Notes: a model not told the origin generated them from the letters alone. A stretch of 64,000 bases of DNA from Sporosarcina beigongshangi (GCF_016820535.1 NZ_JADHDY010000005.1:62001-126000), one strand, 5' to 3'; counted from the stretch's first letter, positions 18,304 to 29,489 are shown. A program made the numbers and translations.

Positions 18304-21201
18304 TCACCGCCCGGTGAGCGACCATGCATCCTCGCCGCCCTCGTCGTCATCGCCGTCATTGTACTCCACAGCCTGCGGACGGCTGGCCAGGTCATCCGCC
18401 ACGAGGTCCCCACCCCATGAGGGATTGGCGTGGGCGTGGTTGGCGTTGGCGTTCTCGGCCAGCGCGGCCGTCATCGGGTCCACGGCAGGCGCGGCTTCAC
18501 CGCCGGGCACGACGCCGGCCCCTCCTTCCCCGGATCCGTCGCCGCGGATGGCGGCAAGGGTCTCGGCGAGATCATCCGGCTTGACCAGGACATCGCGGGC
18601 CTTGGACCCCTCCGAGGGGCCCACCACGCCGCGGGACTCGAGCAGGTCCATGAGCCGGCCGGCCTTGGCGAAGCCCACGCGGAGCTTGCGCTGCAGCATG
18701 GAGGTGGAACCGAACTGGGTGGTGACCACGAGTTCAGTGGCCTGCAACAGCAGGTCAAGGTCGTCACCGATATCGTCCTCGATGACCTTCTTGGGTGCCT
18801 CGGCGGCGACGTCCTCGCGGTAGGTGGCCTGCAGCTGGCCCTTGACGTGGTCCACGACGGCCTTGATTTCGGCCTCCGTGACCCAGGCGCCCTGGACACG
18901 CACGGGCTTGGACTTGCCCATGGGCAGGAACAGGGCATCACCCTGTCCCAGCAGCTTCTCCGCTCCCGGCTGGTCCAGGACCACGCGGGAGTCGGTGACG
19001 GAGGAGGTGGCGAACGCCATGCGGGAGGGCACGTTGGCCTTGATCAGGCCCGTGACCACGTCCACGGAGGGGCGCTGGGTGGCCAGCACGAGGTGGATGC
19101 CGGCCGCTCGGGCCAGCTGGGTGATGCGCACGATCGAGTCTTCGACGTCGCGCGGGGCCACCATCATGAGGTCGGCGAGCTCGTCCACGATCACCAGCAG
19201 GTACGGGTAGGGGCGCATGACCCGCTTGGAGCCTTCCGGGGGGTGCACGCTGCCGGCCTTGACGGCCTTGTTGAATTCGTCAATGTGCTTGAAGCCGAAG
19301 TTGGCGAGGTCGTCGTAGCGGGTGTCCATCTCCCGCACCACCCACTGCAGCGCCTCGGCTGCCTTCTTGGGGTTGGTGATGATGGGGGTGATCAGGTGCG
19401 GGACGCCCTCGTAGGCGGTCAGTTCCACGCGCTTGGGGTCCACCATGACCATGCGAACCTCGTCGGGGGTGGCGCGCATCAGGATGGAGACGATCATGGA
19501 GTTCACGAATGAGGACTTGCCCGCACCGGTGGCACCGGCCACGAGCAGGTGGGGCATCTTGGCCAGGTTGGCCACCACGAAGCCGCCCTCGACGTCCTTG
19601 CCGACGCCCATGACCATGGGGTGCTCGGTGCGCCGGGCGTTGGCCGAACGCAGGACGTCGCCCAGGACCACGACTTCCTTGTCCGCGTTGGGGATCTCGA
19701 TGCCGATGGCGCTCTTGCCCGGGATGGGGCTCAGGATGCGGACGTCGGAAGAGGCCACGGCGTAGGAGATGTTCTTGCTCAGCGCGGTCACGCGCTCCAC
19801 CTTGGTGCCCGGCGCCAGCTCAATTTCGTACCGTGTCACGGTGGGTCCGCGGCTGAACCCGGTCACTGCCGCATCGACGTTGAATTGGTTCAGCGTGTCC
19901 GTCAGCGCGGCCACCACGGAGTCGTTGGCGGCGGTGGCGTCCTTCCCGGGAGGACCTGCCGGCAGGAAGTCGGATTCCGGCAGTGTGTACGTGACGTCGC
20001 CGGAGAGTTGGAGCTGCTCCGACCTCGCCGGGATGGGCGTGGGCGGCATTGCAGGCGGTGCCGGCATCGCCTGGGTGGCGGCGGCCCCCACGTCAAAGAA
20101 GGAGGGGTCCGCCGCGGCGACCAGCCCGATCGCCTCGGTGACGGGTTCGGCGTCGTGCGCCTGGACGTCGAACACCTCGCTCGTGGTGGGCAGGCCCTGC
20201 CGGGCCTTGATCTTGTCGGCGCGGAGTTCGTCGCGGGTGGGCCGGCGCACCCCGGGCCGCACGGCAGGCGCGGCCGACGGCGCTTCCTGGCCTTCGTCGT
20301 CGTCCGCCCCAATGAGCGGGGTGGCGAAGGCCTCGGTGAGGGCCGGGCCCTCGTTCTCGGCTGCCTCAAGTTCAGCCTTGGCCTTGGCCCGGGAACGGCG
20401 CGTCTTCTTGACGGGTTCCTCGTGGTCATACAGGTAGCTCTGGTCATGGCCGTTGACCGTTGCTTCATGCGCCGGGGAGCCCATGAGGGTCTCGTAGATG
20501 CCACGCAGGCGGGCCGGAATGTGGCGCACGGGCGTGTTGGTCAGCACCAGGACGCTGGCGAAGGCGACGATCGAATACACGATGACGGCCAGGACCGGGC
20601 TCAGGCTGGCGACGACGCCGCCGGCCACCACGCCCACCATGCCGCCGGCGGCGCTGATGCCGTCGAAGCCGTCGGCAATGTTGGGGTTGCCGCCCGCAAC
20701 CTGCGCAAGTGCACAGCCGGCGAGGGTCATGATGGAGAAGCCCAGGGCCACGCGGTTGTTGGTGGCCATGTTGCCCGGTTGGCGGAACACCAGGACAGAG
20801 AAAACCAGGAACATGGGCGGCAGCATGACGGAGAACCAGCCGAAGGTGCCTTCAAACACGCTTTGCACGGCCGTGGCGACGGGCCCGCCCAGTCCCCACC
20901 ATTCAAAGGTTGCGGTGCCGAAGGCGAGCAGGATGAACAGCAGGCCGGCACCGTCACGGCGGTCCTCGAGCGGCATGTCAGACTTGTCAGTGCCCATGCG
21001 GCGGATGGCCCCGCCGATCAGGTGGCCCAGGCCCTGCCAGACTCCGACGGCGAGGCGCACCGGCCACACCAATTGGCCCTGCGGCGGGGCTGCGGAGGTT
21101 TTGCTGCGGGGCACGGGCGTCTTTGCGGTCTTGGGGGTGCGCGAAGACGCGCCGCCCCTTTGGCCGGAGGACGGACGGGCGGGAGAAGAACGAGTCGCCA
21201 T
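18304..21201 (-). CDS. ftsK: DNA translocase FtsK/SpoIIIE
   Basis: FtsK is a septum-bound, double-stranded DNA pump that clears and decatenates chromosome ends at division. The 965-residue protein has a basic N-terminus, four or five membrane helices (about 60-230), a variable Pro/Ala-rich linker (about 240-420), the motor domain with Walker A GATGAGKS near 555 and Walker B VIVDELADLMM, and a C-terminal gamma domain (about 830-900) that reads orientation sequences. The last 60 residues are acidic. It is the first gene of a probable ftsK-pgsA-cinA run. Confidence 0.95.
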   Translation of the reverse strand: MATRSSPARPSSGQRGGASSRTPKTAKTPVPRSKTSAAPPQGQLVWPVRLAVGVWQGLGHLIGGAIRRMGTDKSDMPLEDRRDGAGLLFILLAFGTATFEWWGLGGPVATAVQSVFEGTFGWFSVMLPPMFLVFSVLVFRQPGNMATNNRVALGFSIMTLAGCALAQVAGGNPNIADGFDGISAAGGMVGVVAGGVVASLSPVLAVIVYSIVAFASVLVLTNTPVRHIPARLRGIYETLMGSPAHEATVNGHDQSYLYDHEEPVKKTRRSRAKAKAELEAAENEGPALTEAFATPLIGADDDEGQEAPSAAPAVRPGVRRPTRDELRADKIKARQGLPTTSEVFDVQAHDAEPVTEAIGLVAAADPSFFDVGAAATQAMPAPPAMPPTPIPARSEQLQLSGDVTYTLPESDFLPAGPPGKDATAANDSVVAALTDTLNQFNVDAAVTGFSRGPTVTRYEIELAPGTKVERVTALSKNISYAVASSDVRILSPIPGKSAIGIEIPNADKEVVVLGDVLRSANARRTEHPMVMGVGKDVEGGFVVANLAKMPHLLVAGATGAGKSSFVNSMIVSILMRATPDEVRMVMVDPKRVELTAYEGVPHLITPIITNPKKAAEALQWVVREMDTRYDDLANFGFKHIDEFNKAVKAGSVHPPEGSKRVMRPYPYLLVIVDELADLMMVAPRDVEDSIVRITQLARAAGIHLVLATQRPSVDVVTGLIKANVPSRMAFATSSVTDSRVVLDQPGAEKLLGQGDALFLPMGKSKPVRVQGAWVTEAEIKAVVDHVKGQLQATYREDVAAEAPKKVIEDDIGDDLDLLLQATELVVTTQFGSTSMLQRKLRVGFAKAGRLMDLLESRGVVGPSEGSKARDVLVKPDDLAETLAAIRGDGSGEGGAGVVPGGEAAPAVDPMTAALAENANANHAHANPSWGGDLVADDLASRPQAVEYNDGDDDEGGEDAWSLTGR

Positions 21202-21322
21202 GCTTCAACGGTACCTTCCCGGGCCAACTTTCTGCAGAATTTGGCCCCTGAACAGCCCGTGGTGGAAGGCCCGGTGGCGGTACCGGCTGCAAATCCGCCG
21301 GCAGCCGGCACCGGACAGGAGG

Positions 21323-23014
21323 TCAGGCTTCCAGGACCACCGGGATGATCATGGGGCGGCGGCGCAGCTTGCGGTTGACCCAGGTGCCGATCACGCGGCG
21401 CACCACCTGCTGGAGCTGGTGGCTCGTGTGCTCGGTGCTGGCCATGACGGCTTCCTCCAGGGCGGCAGCGATCTTGGGCTTGATCTCGTCGAAGACGGAG
21501 TCATCCTCGGCGACGCCCCGGGCGTGGATGTCCGGGCCGGAGACGATCTTGCCGGTGGCGCGGTTGACCACGGTGATGATGGAAATGAAGCCCTCATCCC
21601 CAAGGACGCGGCGGTCCTTGAGGTCGGCGTCGGTAATTTCGCCGACGCTCTGGCCGTCGACGTAGACGAAGCCGCACTCGACCTGGCCCACGATTTTCGC
21701 GACACCGTCCCTGAGGTCGATGACGGAGCCGTCGTCTGTCAGCAGCACGTTCCCGGCAGGCACCCCTGAGGAGATCGCGATCTTGGCGTTGGCGATCAGG
21801 TGCCGGGTCTCGCCGTGGACTGGCATGACGTTTTTCGGAGTCAGGATGTTGTAGCAGTAGAGCAGCTCGCCGGCGGCGGCGTGGCCGGAGACATGCACCT
21901 TGGCCGTGCCCTTGTGGATGACATCGGCGCCGAGCTTGAGCAGCCCGTTGATGATGCGGAACACCGCATTCTCGTTGCCGGGGATCAGTGACGAGGCGAG
22001 GATGACGGTGTCGCCCGGGCCTACTGTGATCTTGTGGTCGCCGTTGGCCATGCGGGACAGCGCGGCCATGGGCTCGCCCTGCGACCCGGTGGACATGAGG
22101 ACCACCTTGTCATCCGGCAGCTCGCCCACATTCTTCAGGTCCACCACGACGCCTTCCGGCACGTGCAGGTAGCCCAGCTTTTCGGCGATGCCCATGTTGC
22201 GGACCATGGACCGGCCAACGAAGGCCACCTTGCGCCCGTGCAGCACGGCCGCATTGAGGACCTGCTGCACGCGGTGCACGTGGGAGGAGAAGCTGGCCAC
22301 GATGATGCGCTTGTCCGCCTTGCCGAACAGGGCATCCAGGGTGGGCCCGATCTCGGCCTCGCTGGTGGTGAAGCCGGGGACGTCGGCATTGGTGGAGTCG
22401 ACGAGGAACAGGTCCACGCCCTCCTCGCCGAGGCGGGCAAAGTGGCGCAGGTCGGTGATGCGCCCGTCGAGGGGCAGCTGGTCCATCTTGAAGTCGCCGG
22501 TGTGAAGCACGGAACCGCCGGCGGTACGGATGAACACGGCCAGCGCATCCGGGATGGAGTGGTTTACAGCCACAAACTCGCACTGGAACGGCCCCAACTG
22601 CTCGATCTGCTCTTCCCTGACCGTCAAGGTGTAGGGCTTGATGCGGTGCTCCATGAGCTTGGCCTCAACCAAGGCAAGCGTCAGCTGGGAGCCGATCAGC
22701 GGGATGTCGTTGCGCAGCCGCAGCAGGTACGGCACGGCGCCGATGTGGTCCTCGTGGCCGTGCGTGAGCACCACGCCCACGACGTCGTCGAGCCGGTCCT
22801 CAATGTAGGAGAAGTCCGGGAGAATCACATCCACGCCGGGCTGGTCCTCTTCGGGGAACAGCACGCCGCAGTCGACGATAAGCAGCTTGCCCCCCGTTTC
22901 AAAGACGGTCATGTTGCGGCCAATTTCACCAATGCCGCCCAGGGGGACGATCCGCAACGTGCCTTCCGGCAGTGCCGGCGGCGTCCGCAGCCCCGGTTCA
23001 GTCATTTGGGTCAT
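21323..23014 (-). CDS. rnj: Ribonuclease J
   Basis: A metallo-beta-lactamase fold nuclease with 5' exonuclease and endonuclease activity, central to RNA maturation and decay in actinobacteria. The 563-residue protein has the zinc motif THGHEDH (His85, His87, Asp89, His90) and the beta-CASP domain. It follows dapA with 2 bp between them, an arrangement shared with Mycobacterium and Corynebacterium. A second ATG three codons downstream (MTEPG) is an equally possible start. Confidence 0.95.
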   Translation of the reverse strand: MTQMTEPGLRTPPALPEGTLRIVPLGGIGEIGRNMTVFETGGKLLIVDCGVLFPEEDQPGVDVILPDFSYIEDRLDDVVGVVLTHGHEDHIGAVPYLLRLRNDIPLIGSQLTLALVEAKLMEHRIKPYTLTVREEQIEQLGPFQCEFVAVNHSIPDALAVFIRTAGGSVLHTGDFKMDQLPLDGRITDLRHFARLGEEGVDLFLVDSTNADVPGFTTSEAEIGPTLDALFGKADKRIIVASFSSHVHRVQQVLNAAVLHGRKVAFVGRSMVRNMGIAEKLGYLHVPEGVVVDLKNVGELPDDKVVLMSTGSQGEPMAALSRMANGDHKITVGPGDTVILASSLIPGNENAVFRIINGLLKLGADVIHKGTAKVHVSGHAAAGELLYCYNILTPKNVMPVHGETRHLIANAKIAISSGVPAGNVLLTDDGSVIDLRDGVAKIVGQVECGFVYVDGQSVGEITDADLKDRRVLGDEGFISIITVVNRATGKIVSGPDIHARGVAEDDSVFDEIKPKIAAALEEAVMASTEHTSHQLQQVVRRVIGTWVNRKLRRRPMIIPVVLEA

Positions 23015-23016
23015 GG

Positions 23017-23922
23017 TTACACTTCCATTCCAGCTTCCGCGAGGTCAGCCTTGATCTGGGCGATCTCGGTCTCGCCGGGCTCCACGAGGGGAAGCCGGAC
23101 CACCGAGTTGGACAGGACACCCTGCCACTTAAGAATTTGCTTGACAGCGACGGCACCCTGCACGTGGCCCATGGTGGCGCGGATGACCGGGTCCAGGGCG
23201 AAGTGGATCGCACGGGCCGTGGTGAAGTCGCCCGCCGCGGCGGCATCGATGAGGGCGCGGAACTGCTGCGGCGCGACGTGGGCGCTGACACTGACAAGTC
23301 CGACGGCGCCCGCGGCCATGAGCGGCAGCGTCAGCCCGTCGTCGCCCGAGTAGACGTCGAGGTCCGTGTTGGCGAGCACGCGGCTGGTGGCGGTGAAGTC
23401 GGCCTTGGCGTCCTTGAGGGCGACGATGCGCGGGTGGTCCGCCAGGCGCAGGATGGTCTCGGTTTCGATGGGGACGCCGGCGCGGCCGGGGATGTCGTAG
23501 AGCATGACGGGGATGTCGGTGGCGTCGGCGATGGCCTCGAAGTGGGCCTGGATGCCCGCCTGGCTGGGCTTGTTGTAGTACGGGGTGACCAGCAGGAGCC
23601 CGTCGACGCCGAGCTTCGCGGCACGCTGGGACAGGCCGATGGAGTGGCGGGTGTCGTTGGTGCCGGTGCCGGCGATGACGCGGGCGCGTCCGCCGACCGC
23701 GTCGAGCACGGCCTGGAACATGCCAAGGTTTTCCTCATCCGTCAGCGTGGAGGTTTCACCCGTGGTGCCGGTGACGACCAGGCCGTCGCAACCGTCGTCG
23801 ACCAGCTTCTTGGCCAATTCCCCGGCCGCCTTGTAGTCCACCTCACCGTCGGCGGTGAAGGGGGTGACCATAGCGGGCACCAGGGTTCCAAAGGGGCGCA
23901 GGGAAATATCAGAGTCAGACAT
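23017..23922 (-). CDS. dapA: 4-hydroxy-tetrahydrodipicolinate synthase DapA
   Basis: DapA condenses pyruvate with aspartate semialdehyde in the lysine and diaminopimelate pathway. The 301-residue TIM barrel has the Schiff-base Lys170 (RIVALKDAK) and the active-site tyrosine in YYNKPSQAG (Tyr115 or 116). It is upstream of and nearly abuts the RNase J gene. The dapA and dapB genes are separated here by two unrelated genes. Confidence 0.96.
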   Translation of the reverse strand: MSDSDISLRPFGTLVPAMVTPFTADGEVDYKAAGELAKKLVDDGCDGLVVTGTTGETSTLTDEENLGMFQAVLDAVGGRARVIAGTGTNDTRHSIGLSQRAAKLGVDGLLLVTPYYNKPSQAGIQAHFEAIADATDIPVMLYDIPGRAGVPIETETILRLADHPRIVALKDAKADFTATSRVLANTDLDVYSGDDGLTLPLMAAGAVGLVSVSAHVAPQQFRALIDAAAAGDFTTARAIHFALDPVIRATMGHVQGAVAVKQILKWQGVLSNSVVRLPLVEPGETEIAQIKADLAEAGMEV

Positions 23923-24045
23923 GGGTAAAACGTTACCTGCTGTTGGCTGTTTTCACGCAACGCGTCCACGGGCTGTTCCGGCAGCAGTGCCCGCGGCCGG
24001 GGGCACTGCCGGGGGCGCGGCTGCGAACCGCGGGCGTGGCAGGCT

Positions 24046-24834
24046 TCAGCGGGCGTGCAGGAACGGCAGCCATTCGTCGAGGATCGGCCCCGACGGAAAC
24101 AGCGTGGAGCCGTGGTTGCGGCCCGGCAACTCCACGAAGCGGGCGTTGGGCATGAGCTCCGCCGCCCGGAGTGAATCCTGGTGGCGGGAGCGGTCTTCGG
24201 TGCCGGCCATGAGCAGTGCCGGGGTGGTGATGCGGGCCAGGTCGGCTTCGGGAACGGGCGCATCAATCTGTGTCTGGGCAAAGTAGGCACGCAGGGCGGG
24301 GGCGTCGTTGGCGAGGAAGGCCGCCCGAGTCTGGGAGTCCAAAGGCCGGCCAATCCGCCCCTCCCAGCCCTCAACAAAGGCGGCCATGCCGCCGGAGGCA
24401 AGTGCGGCGTCGTACCCGGGAAAGAAGAGCCTGCCGATGCTGCCGGGGGCGATGCCGTAGCCCCCTCCCAGCGAGGTGAAGGACAGCAGGCGTTCCGGGG
24501 CCGTGGCGGCCAGGGAAAATCCCATGCGGGCGCCCACGGAATAGCCGCCGTAGTGGGCGGCCGGGGCGCCGGCGGCATCCAGCACGGCGATGGCGTCCTG
24601 GACTAGGGTGTCCATGGCGTAGGCCGCCTCCGTGGCGGGCTTGCCGCTGCGGCCATGCCCGCGCAGGTCCATCGTGATGACGCGGAAGCTGTCCCGGAAC
24701 GCCTTCGTGTAGCCAAAACCGCGCCAGATGGCCTTGCTCAGGGCGCTGCCGTGGACCAGCAGGAGCGCGGGCCCCTCCCCCACGGCATCCCAGGCGAGTT
24801 CGACGCCGTCGGAGGGGTTGTGTGTGGTCGCCAT
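24046..24834 (-). CDS. Alpha/beta-hydrolase fold protein
   Basis: A 262-residue hydrolase with oxyanion-hole motif LLLVHGSAL (25-33), nucleophile elbow GGYSVGAR with Ser99, probable acid Asp214 (GTEDRSRH) and base His241 (GRNHGS), all in the correct order. A cap region lies at about 125-190. The substrate is unknown; relatives include esterases and the 3-oxoadipate enol-lactonase group. The ATG at 24834 (MATTHNPSDG) was chosen because the upstream in-frame stretch is Pro/Arg-rich noise antisense to the next gene's coding pattern. Confidence 0.85.
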   Translation of the reverse strand: MATTHNPSDGVELAWDAVGEGPALLLVHGSALSKAIWRGFGYTKAFRDSFRVITMDLRGHGRSGKPATEAAYAMDTLVQDAIAVLDAAGAPAAHYGGYSVGARMGFSLAATAPERLLSFTSLGGGYGIAPGSIGRLFFPGYDAALASGGMAAFVEGWEGRIGRPLDSQTRAAFLANDAPALRAYFAQTQIDAPVPEADLARITTPALLMAGTEDRSRHQDSLRAAELMPNARFVELPGRNHGSTLFPSGPILDEWLPFLHAR

Positions 24835-24841
24835 GGCGGGC

Positions 24842-25294
24842 CTACCGCCTGCCGCGGAAAAGGGCGATGGCGTCGCGCATGGACTGGCGGGCGCGCTTGC
24901 GGTCGCCGGCGGCGTCGTAGGCGCAGGAGAGCCGGAACCAGGACCGCCAGTCGTTGGGGGCGGCCTCGGCCTCCTCCTTGTACTTTTCAAACTCGGCGTC
25001 AGCGGCGGAACGGACGATGCGCCCGCCGGGCGTGCGCGGGAGGTTGTCCTCGGGCAGGCCTCCCTCGGCTTCCAGGATCTTGGCCATGGACTCGGTGCGG
25101 GCGCCGAACAGCACCTCGGAGACGAGCGCCCAGGCGGCCACGAACGGGATGACGAGGTAGGCGACGCCCAACAGCTTGGCTTGCCACTCGGGATCGCCGA
25201 TCAGCATGACGGCGCGTTGCAGCATGACCACCATGTAGAAGACGAGCAGCAGGGCAATCAAGCCCACCCAAATTTTTGTCTTGGTGATCTTCAT
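24842..25294 (-). CDS. Small membrane protein with C-terminal TPR-like segment
   Basis: A 150-residue protein of unknown function, seen in related actinobacteria near dapB. Two membrane helices (about 7-24, IWVGLIALLLVFYMVV; about 43-64, GVAYLVIPFVAAWALV) precede a soluble tail. The tail ends in a TPR-like helix pair (DWRSWFRLSCAYDAAGDRKRA) and probably faces the cytoplasm. The ATG at 25294 is 10 bp after the dapB stop; a TTG at 25321 would overlap dapB. Spacing suggests co-transcription with dapB and the hydrolase gene. Confidence 0.75.
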   Translation of the reverse strand: MKITKTKIWVGLIALLLVFYMVVMLQRAVMLIGDPEWQAKLLGVAYLVIPFVAAWALVSEVLFGARTESMAKILEAEGGLPEDNLPRTPGGRIVRSAADAEFEKYKEEAEAAPNDWRSWFRLSCAYDAAGDRKRARQSMRDAIALFRGRR

Positions 25295-25304
25295 GCGTGC
25301 GGGC

Positions 25305-26396
<1,092 letters not shown>

Positions 26397-26460
26397 GCGG
26401 GGGCGGACGTTGTGATCGGAGGCCGGTCCAACGGCCTCCGATCACAACGTCCGCCCCCGC
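26397..26460 (-). terminator. Perfect 29-bp hairpin downstream of moaE
   Basis: Arms at 26397-26425 and 26432-26460 are perfect complements over 29 bp, with a 6-base loop (GTCCAA). It starts 9 bp after the moaE stop. No U-run follows, as with many actinobacterial terminators. It separates the Moco operon from dapB. Confidence 0.8.
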
Positions 26461-26468
26461 GCGGCCAG

Positions 26469-26936
26469 TTACTGCTGCGCGTCCGGCAATTCGCCCGCCC
26501 CGACCCATTCCACGGTGCCGTCGGTGAAGAACTGCTCCTTCCAGATCGGCACCTCTGCCTTGATGCGCTCCACCAGTTCGGAGCACAGCTCGAAGGCCTC
26601 GGCCCGGTGGGAGGAGGCGACGGCGGCGACCAGCGCGGGCTCGCCTATTTCCAGTGGCCCCACCCGGTGCGCCACCCAGACGCGGACGGGGTGTCCGTCG
26701 GGGTCCTTGACGCGGTCGGCGAGGGAGGCAGCCACCTCCGCGAGGGCCTTCTTGGCGAGCGGGTGCGCAGTGTAGGCCAGCCGCTCGACGGAGGCTCCGC
26801 CGTCGTGGTTGCGGACCACTCCGCTGAAGCTGACCACGGCCCCGGCCGTGCTGGATTCCACCGCGGCGATGGCGGCGTCGACCGAGATGGGTTCGGCGCT
26901 CAGCAGTGCCGCAACAATTTCCACGTTAGTGTCCAT
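26469..26936 (-). CDS. moaE: Molybdopterin synthase catalytic subunit MoaE
   Basis: MoaE, with thiocarboxylated MoaD, converts cyclic pyranopterin monophosphate to molybdopterin. The 155-residue protein has the family motifs VSFSGVVRNHDGG and the catalytic-lysine segment VPIWKEQFF near the C-terminus. The MoaD partner is encoded at 30610-30891. It overlaps the mog-type gene by 11 bp and is the last gene of the moeA-moaC-mog-moaE run. Confidence 0.93.
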   Translation of the reverse strand: MDTNVEIVAALLSAEPISVDAAIAAVESSTAGAVVSFSGVVRNHDGGASVERLAYTAHPLAKKALAEVAASLADRVKDPDGHPVRVWVAHRVGPLEIGEPALVAAVASSHRAEAFELCSELVERIKAEVPIWKEQFFTDGTVEWVGAGELPDAQQ

Positions 26937-27426
26937 GGGTTCCTGCCACCTGTCCGCAAAGATGAATGATGAGAGGGTCCAGCACGGCCAGCCCGTCCAT
27001 GACGCCGGACGGCGAGCCGGGAAGGTTGATGATCACGGTGGCCCCGGCCAGTCCCGCGTGCCCGCGGCTGAGTGCCGCCATGGGTGTCTTGGCCAGGCCG
27101 GCGGCGCGGATGGCCTCCATGATGCCGGGGATTTCGCGCTCCAGCAGCGGCAGGGTCATCTCCGGGGTCAGGTCCGTGGGGCTGAGCCCGGTGCCGCCGC
27201 TGGTGATGACGACAGCGGGATGCTGCGCCAGCACGGCCCGCAGCGCGGCGCCCACCGGCTCGCCGTCGGGCACCACTACCGGGCTGGCCGTGTCAAAGCC
27301 GTGCTCGGCCAGCCAGTCCGCGATGATGGGCCCGGTGCGGTCCGGGTAGACGCCCATGGCGGCCCGGGTGGAGGCAATGACGACGGCGGCCGCGCCCGGT
27401 CCCGCGGTTGGCTCGCATGCAGTCAC
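26926..27426 (-). CDS. MogA/MoaB-family molybdopterin adenylyltransferase
   Basis: A 166-residue protein of the family that adenylylates molybdopterin before metal insertion by MoeA. Visible motifs are [18 protein letters not shown] and [10 protein letters not shown], the latter binding the pterin. The start is GTG, overlapping the moaC stop as GTGA. Whether to name it MogA or MoaB cannot be settled by eye; in this operon context the adenylyltransferase role is the likely one. Confidence 0.88.
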   Translation of the reverse strand: MTACEPTAGPGAAAVVIASTRAAMGVYPDRTGPIIADWLAEHGFDTASPVVVPDGEPVGAALRAVLAQHPAVVITSGGTGLSPTDLTPEMTLPLLEREIPGIMEAIRAAGLAKTPMAALSRGHAGLAGATVIINLPGSPSGVMDGLAVLDPLIIHLCGQVAGTHGH

Positions 27427-27995
27427 GGGGCACCTGTCCCTGCCGCACGGCCGGATGCCGGGGCCGGGCCAACTGCGGGGGCCTCCGCGTCCACCACCCA
27501 GTCGCCGCTCTTGCCGCCGCTCTTGGCCAGGACCTGGATGCCGGAGATGACCGCGTGCTTGTCCACGGCCTTGATCATGTCGTACACGCTGAGCGCGGCG
27601 ACGGAGACGGCGGTCAGGGCCTCCATTTCAACGCCCGTCACCCCGCGGGTCTTGACCGTGGCCAGGATGGTGACGGACGAGTCGCCCAGTTCAAAGTCGA
27701 CCGTGACCTTGGAAATGGGCAGCGGGTGGCACAGCGGCACCAGGTCCGGCGTCTTTTTGGCGCCGAGGATGCCGGCAACGCGGGCCACGGCCAGGGCGTC
27801 GCCCTTGGGCAGCCCGCCGGAACCGAGCAGCGCCATGACCTCCGGGGTGGTGCCGACGGTGCCGGTGGCGGTGGCTTCCCGGGTGGTCACGGCCTTGGCC
27901 GAGACGTCCACCATGGCGGCCGTGCCGTCGTGGCGCAGGTGGGTCAGTTCAGGCGATTCCGGTGAAGGTGTTTCAGAAGTAGTCACAACAGCCAT
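27423..27995 (-). CDS. moaC: Cyclic pyranopterin monophosphate synthase MoaC
   Basis: MoaC finishes the rearrangement of the MoaA product to cyclic pyranopterin monophosphate. The 190-residue protein has the signatures [12 protein letters not shown] and [18 protein letters not shown], and KDMI-like YDMIKAVDK with catalytic lysines. The N-terminal 20 residues and a Pro/Ala-rich tail extend beyond the core. It overlaps moeA by 13 bp and the mog-type gene by 4 bp. Confidence 0.94.
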   Translation of the reverse strand: MAVVTTSETPSPESPELTHLRHDGTAAMVDVSAKAVTTREATATGTVGTTPEVMALLGSGGLPKGDALAVARVAGILGAKKTPDLVPLCHPLPISKVTVDFELGDSSVTILATVKTRGVTGVEMEALTAVSVAALSVYDMIKAVDKHAVISGIQVLAKSGGKSGDWVVDAEAPAVGPAPASGRAAGTGAP

Positions 27996-29356
27996 ACTTC
28001 CACTTTTGCCCCGGCCTGCAATTCCGTGCTGCCCGCCGGGATGTGGATCAGGGCATCCGCCTGGGCCAGCGATCCCAGCAGGTGCGACGACGATCCGCCC
28101 ACCTCCCGCACGGACGGGGCGGATTCAAATTCCGGGCCGGAGTAGATGCCGCGGCGCACCTGGTGCTTGCCTGCGGGTGAGGTCAGGGCATGCTCCAGGG
28201 TGGCCACCACCCGGCGGCGCGGGACCGGTGCGCCCACCAGCACCGACAGGGCAGGGCGCAGAAACAGTTCCACGGAGATGTAGGAGCTGACGGGGTTGCC
28301 GGGGAACGCGACCACCGGCACGCCGCGGAAGGTGCCCAGCCCCTGCGGCCCGCCCGGCTGCAGCGCCACGTGCAGGAAGTCCATCTGGGCCTGGGCCCCG
28401 GCGCTTCCCAGTGCCAGCCGCACCACCTCAAACGCGCCGGCGCTGATGCCGCCCACGGTCACAACCAGGTCGCAGCCCGGTTCCGGAGCGCCGTCGGGCC
28501 CGGGCGCGTTCTCCACTTGCCCTTCCAACAGTCGCAGGAAGGTTGCGGGGTCGTCGTTGACCATGTGGTGGTGGAGGACTTCGACGCCGGATTCCTCCAG
28601 TGCCGCGCAGAGCAGAGCCCCGTTGGCGTCGAAAATCTTGCCGGCCGGCAGACCGGAGGCCGCGGCGGGGTCACCAGGGGCCAAAACCTCGTCACCCGTG
28701 GTCACGAGGAGGACGCGGACGCGCCGGCGCACCACCAATTCTGTGCAGCCCAGGGCTGCGGCGAGCCCCAGGTGGGCGGCGTTCAGGACGGTGCCGGCGG
28801 CGATGGCGAGCGAGCCGCGCGCCACGTCGCTGCCCCTGTCCCGCACGAACTGGCCGGGCGCAGTGGCGGGAAGTTCGACGGTGGATCCAGGGTCGCCAAA
28901 GATGGCGGGAACGGCCCGTTCGACCGGGACCACCGCGTTGGCGCCGTCGGGCAGCATGGCACCGGTCATGATGGGTGCAGCCGAACCGGGCGCCAAAGGC
29001 CCCGGAACGGCGCCGGCCGCGATGGTCTCCCCCACCGTGTAGGCGGTTGATTCCCACATATCAACCGATTCAGGGTGATGGCGCCCGTGGTGTTCCGGGC
29101 CGTCGGGCGAAAGCTGCGGAGCGTGCTCCGCAGCTGCCGCGGGGCCGGCCCACAGCGCATAGCCGTCCATCTGGGAGTTGGCGAACGGAGGAAGGTCCAC
29201 CCCGGCCACCAGGTCTCGGGCGAGCACCCGCCCGCGAGCCGCCGACAGCGGGACCGCAGTGCCGCCGTCGTCCATCACCGAAGAGGGAAGCCCGGCCCAA
29301 CTCCGGCGCAACAACTGCTCCACGGCGTCCTGGTGTTCGGCAACTGTCCTGTGCAT
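27983..29356 (-). CDS. moeA: Molybdopterin molybdenumtransferase MoeA
   Basis: MoeA inserts molybdate into adenylylated molybdopterin. The 457-residue protein shows NSQMDGYAL (about 60), the GTP-like fold domain with [24 protein letters not shown], and GNPVSSYIS, all in family order. The ATG at 29356 (MHRTVAEH) follows AAGGATGCC; the much longer open frame upstream is antisense to moaA. It is the first gene of its operon and is divergent from moaA. A His-rich insertion near 85-95 is unusual but sits in a loop. Confidence 0.93.
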   Translation of the reverse strand: MHRTVAEHQDAVEQLLRRSWAGLPSSVMDDGGTAVPLSAARGRVLARDLVAGVDLPPFANSQMDGYALWAGPAAAAEHAPQLSPDGPEHHGRHHPESVDMWESTAYTVGETIAAGAVPGPLAPGSAAPIMTGAMLPDGANAVVPVERAVPAIFGDPGSTVELPATAPGQFVRDRGSDVARGSLAIAAGTVLNAAHLGLAAALGCTELVVRRRVRVLLVTTGDEVLAPGDPAAASGLPAGKIFDANGALLCAALEESGVEVLHHHMVNDDPATFLRLLEGQVENAPGPDGAPEPGCDLVVTVGGISAGAFEVVRLALGSAGAQAQMDFLHVALQPGGPQGLGTFRGVPVVAFPGNPVSSYISVELFLRPALSVLVGAPVPRRRVVATLEHALTSPAGKHQVRRGIYSGPEFESAPSVREVGGSSSHLLGSLAQADALIHIPAGSTELQAGAKVEVWLL

Positions 29357-29489
29357 GGCATCCTTCCCGACGGCGCCGCCCGGCACCCTTTCCCCCCATC
29401 CTAGGTGAACGGCCGCGCGGGAGGCCCCCCGCACCGTGCCCGCGCCGCCCGCCAAGCCGGAACGGCAATAATGGCGTAGCGTTGGGGGC

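Noticed and set aside
19549-21348. Long plus-strand open frame opposite ftsK (599 codons)
   Set aside because: The composition is the reversed pattern of ftsK codons; no RBS or family feature was seen.
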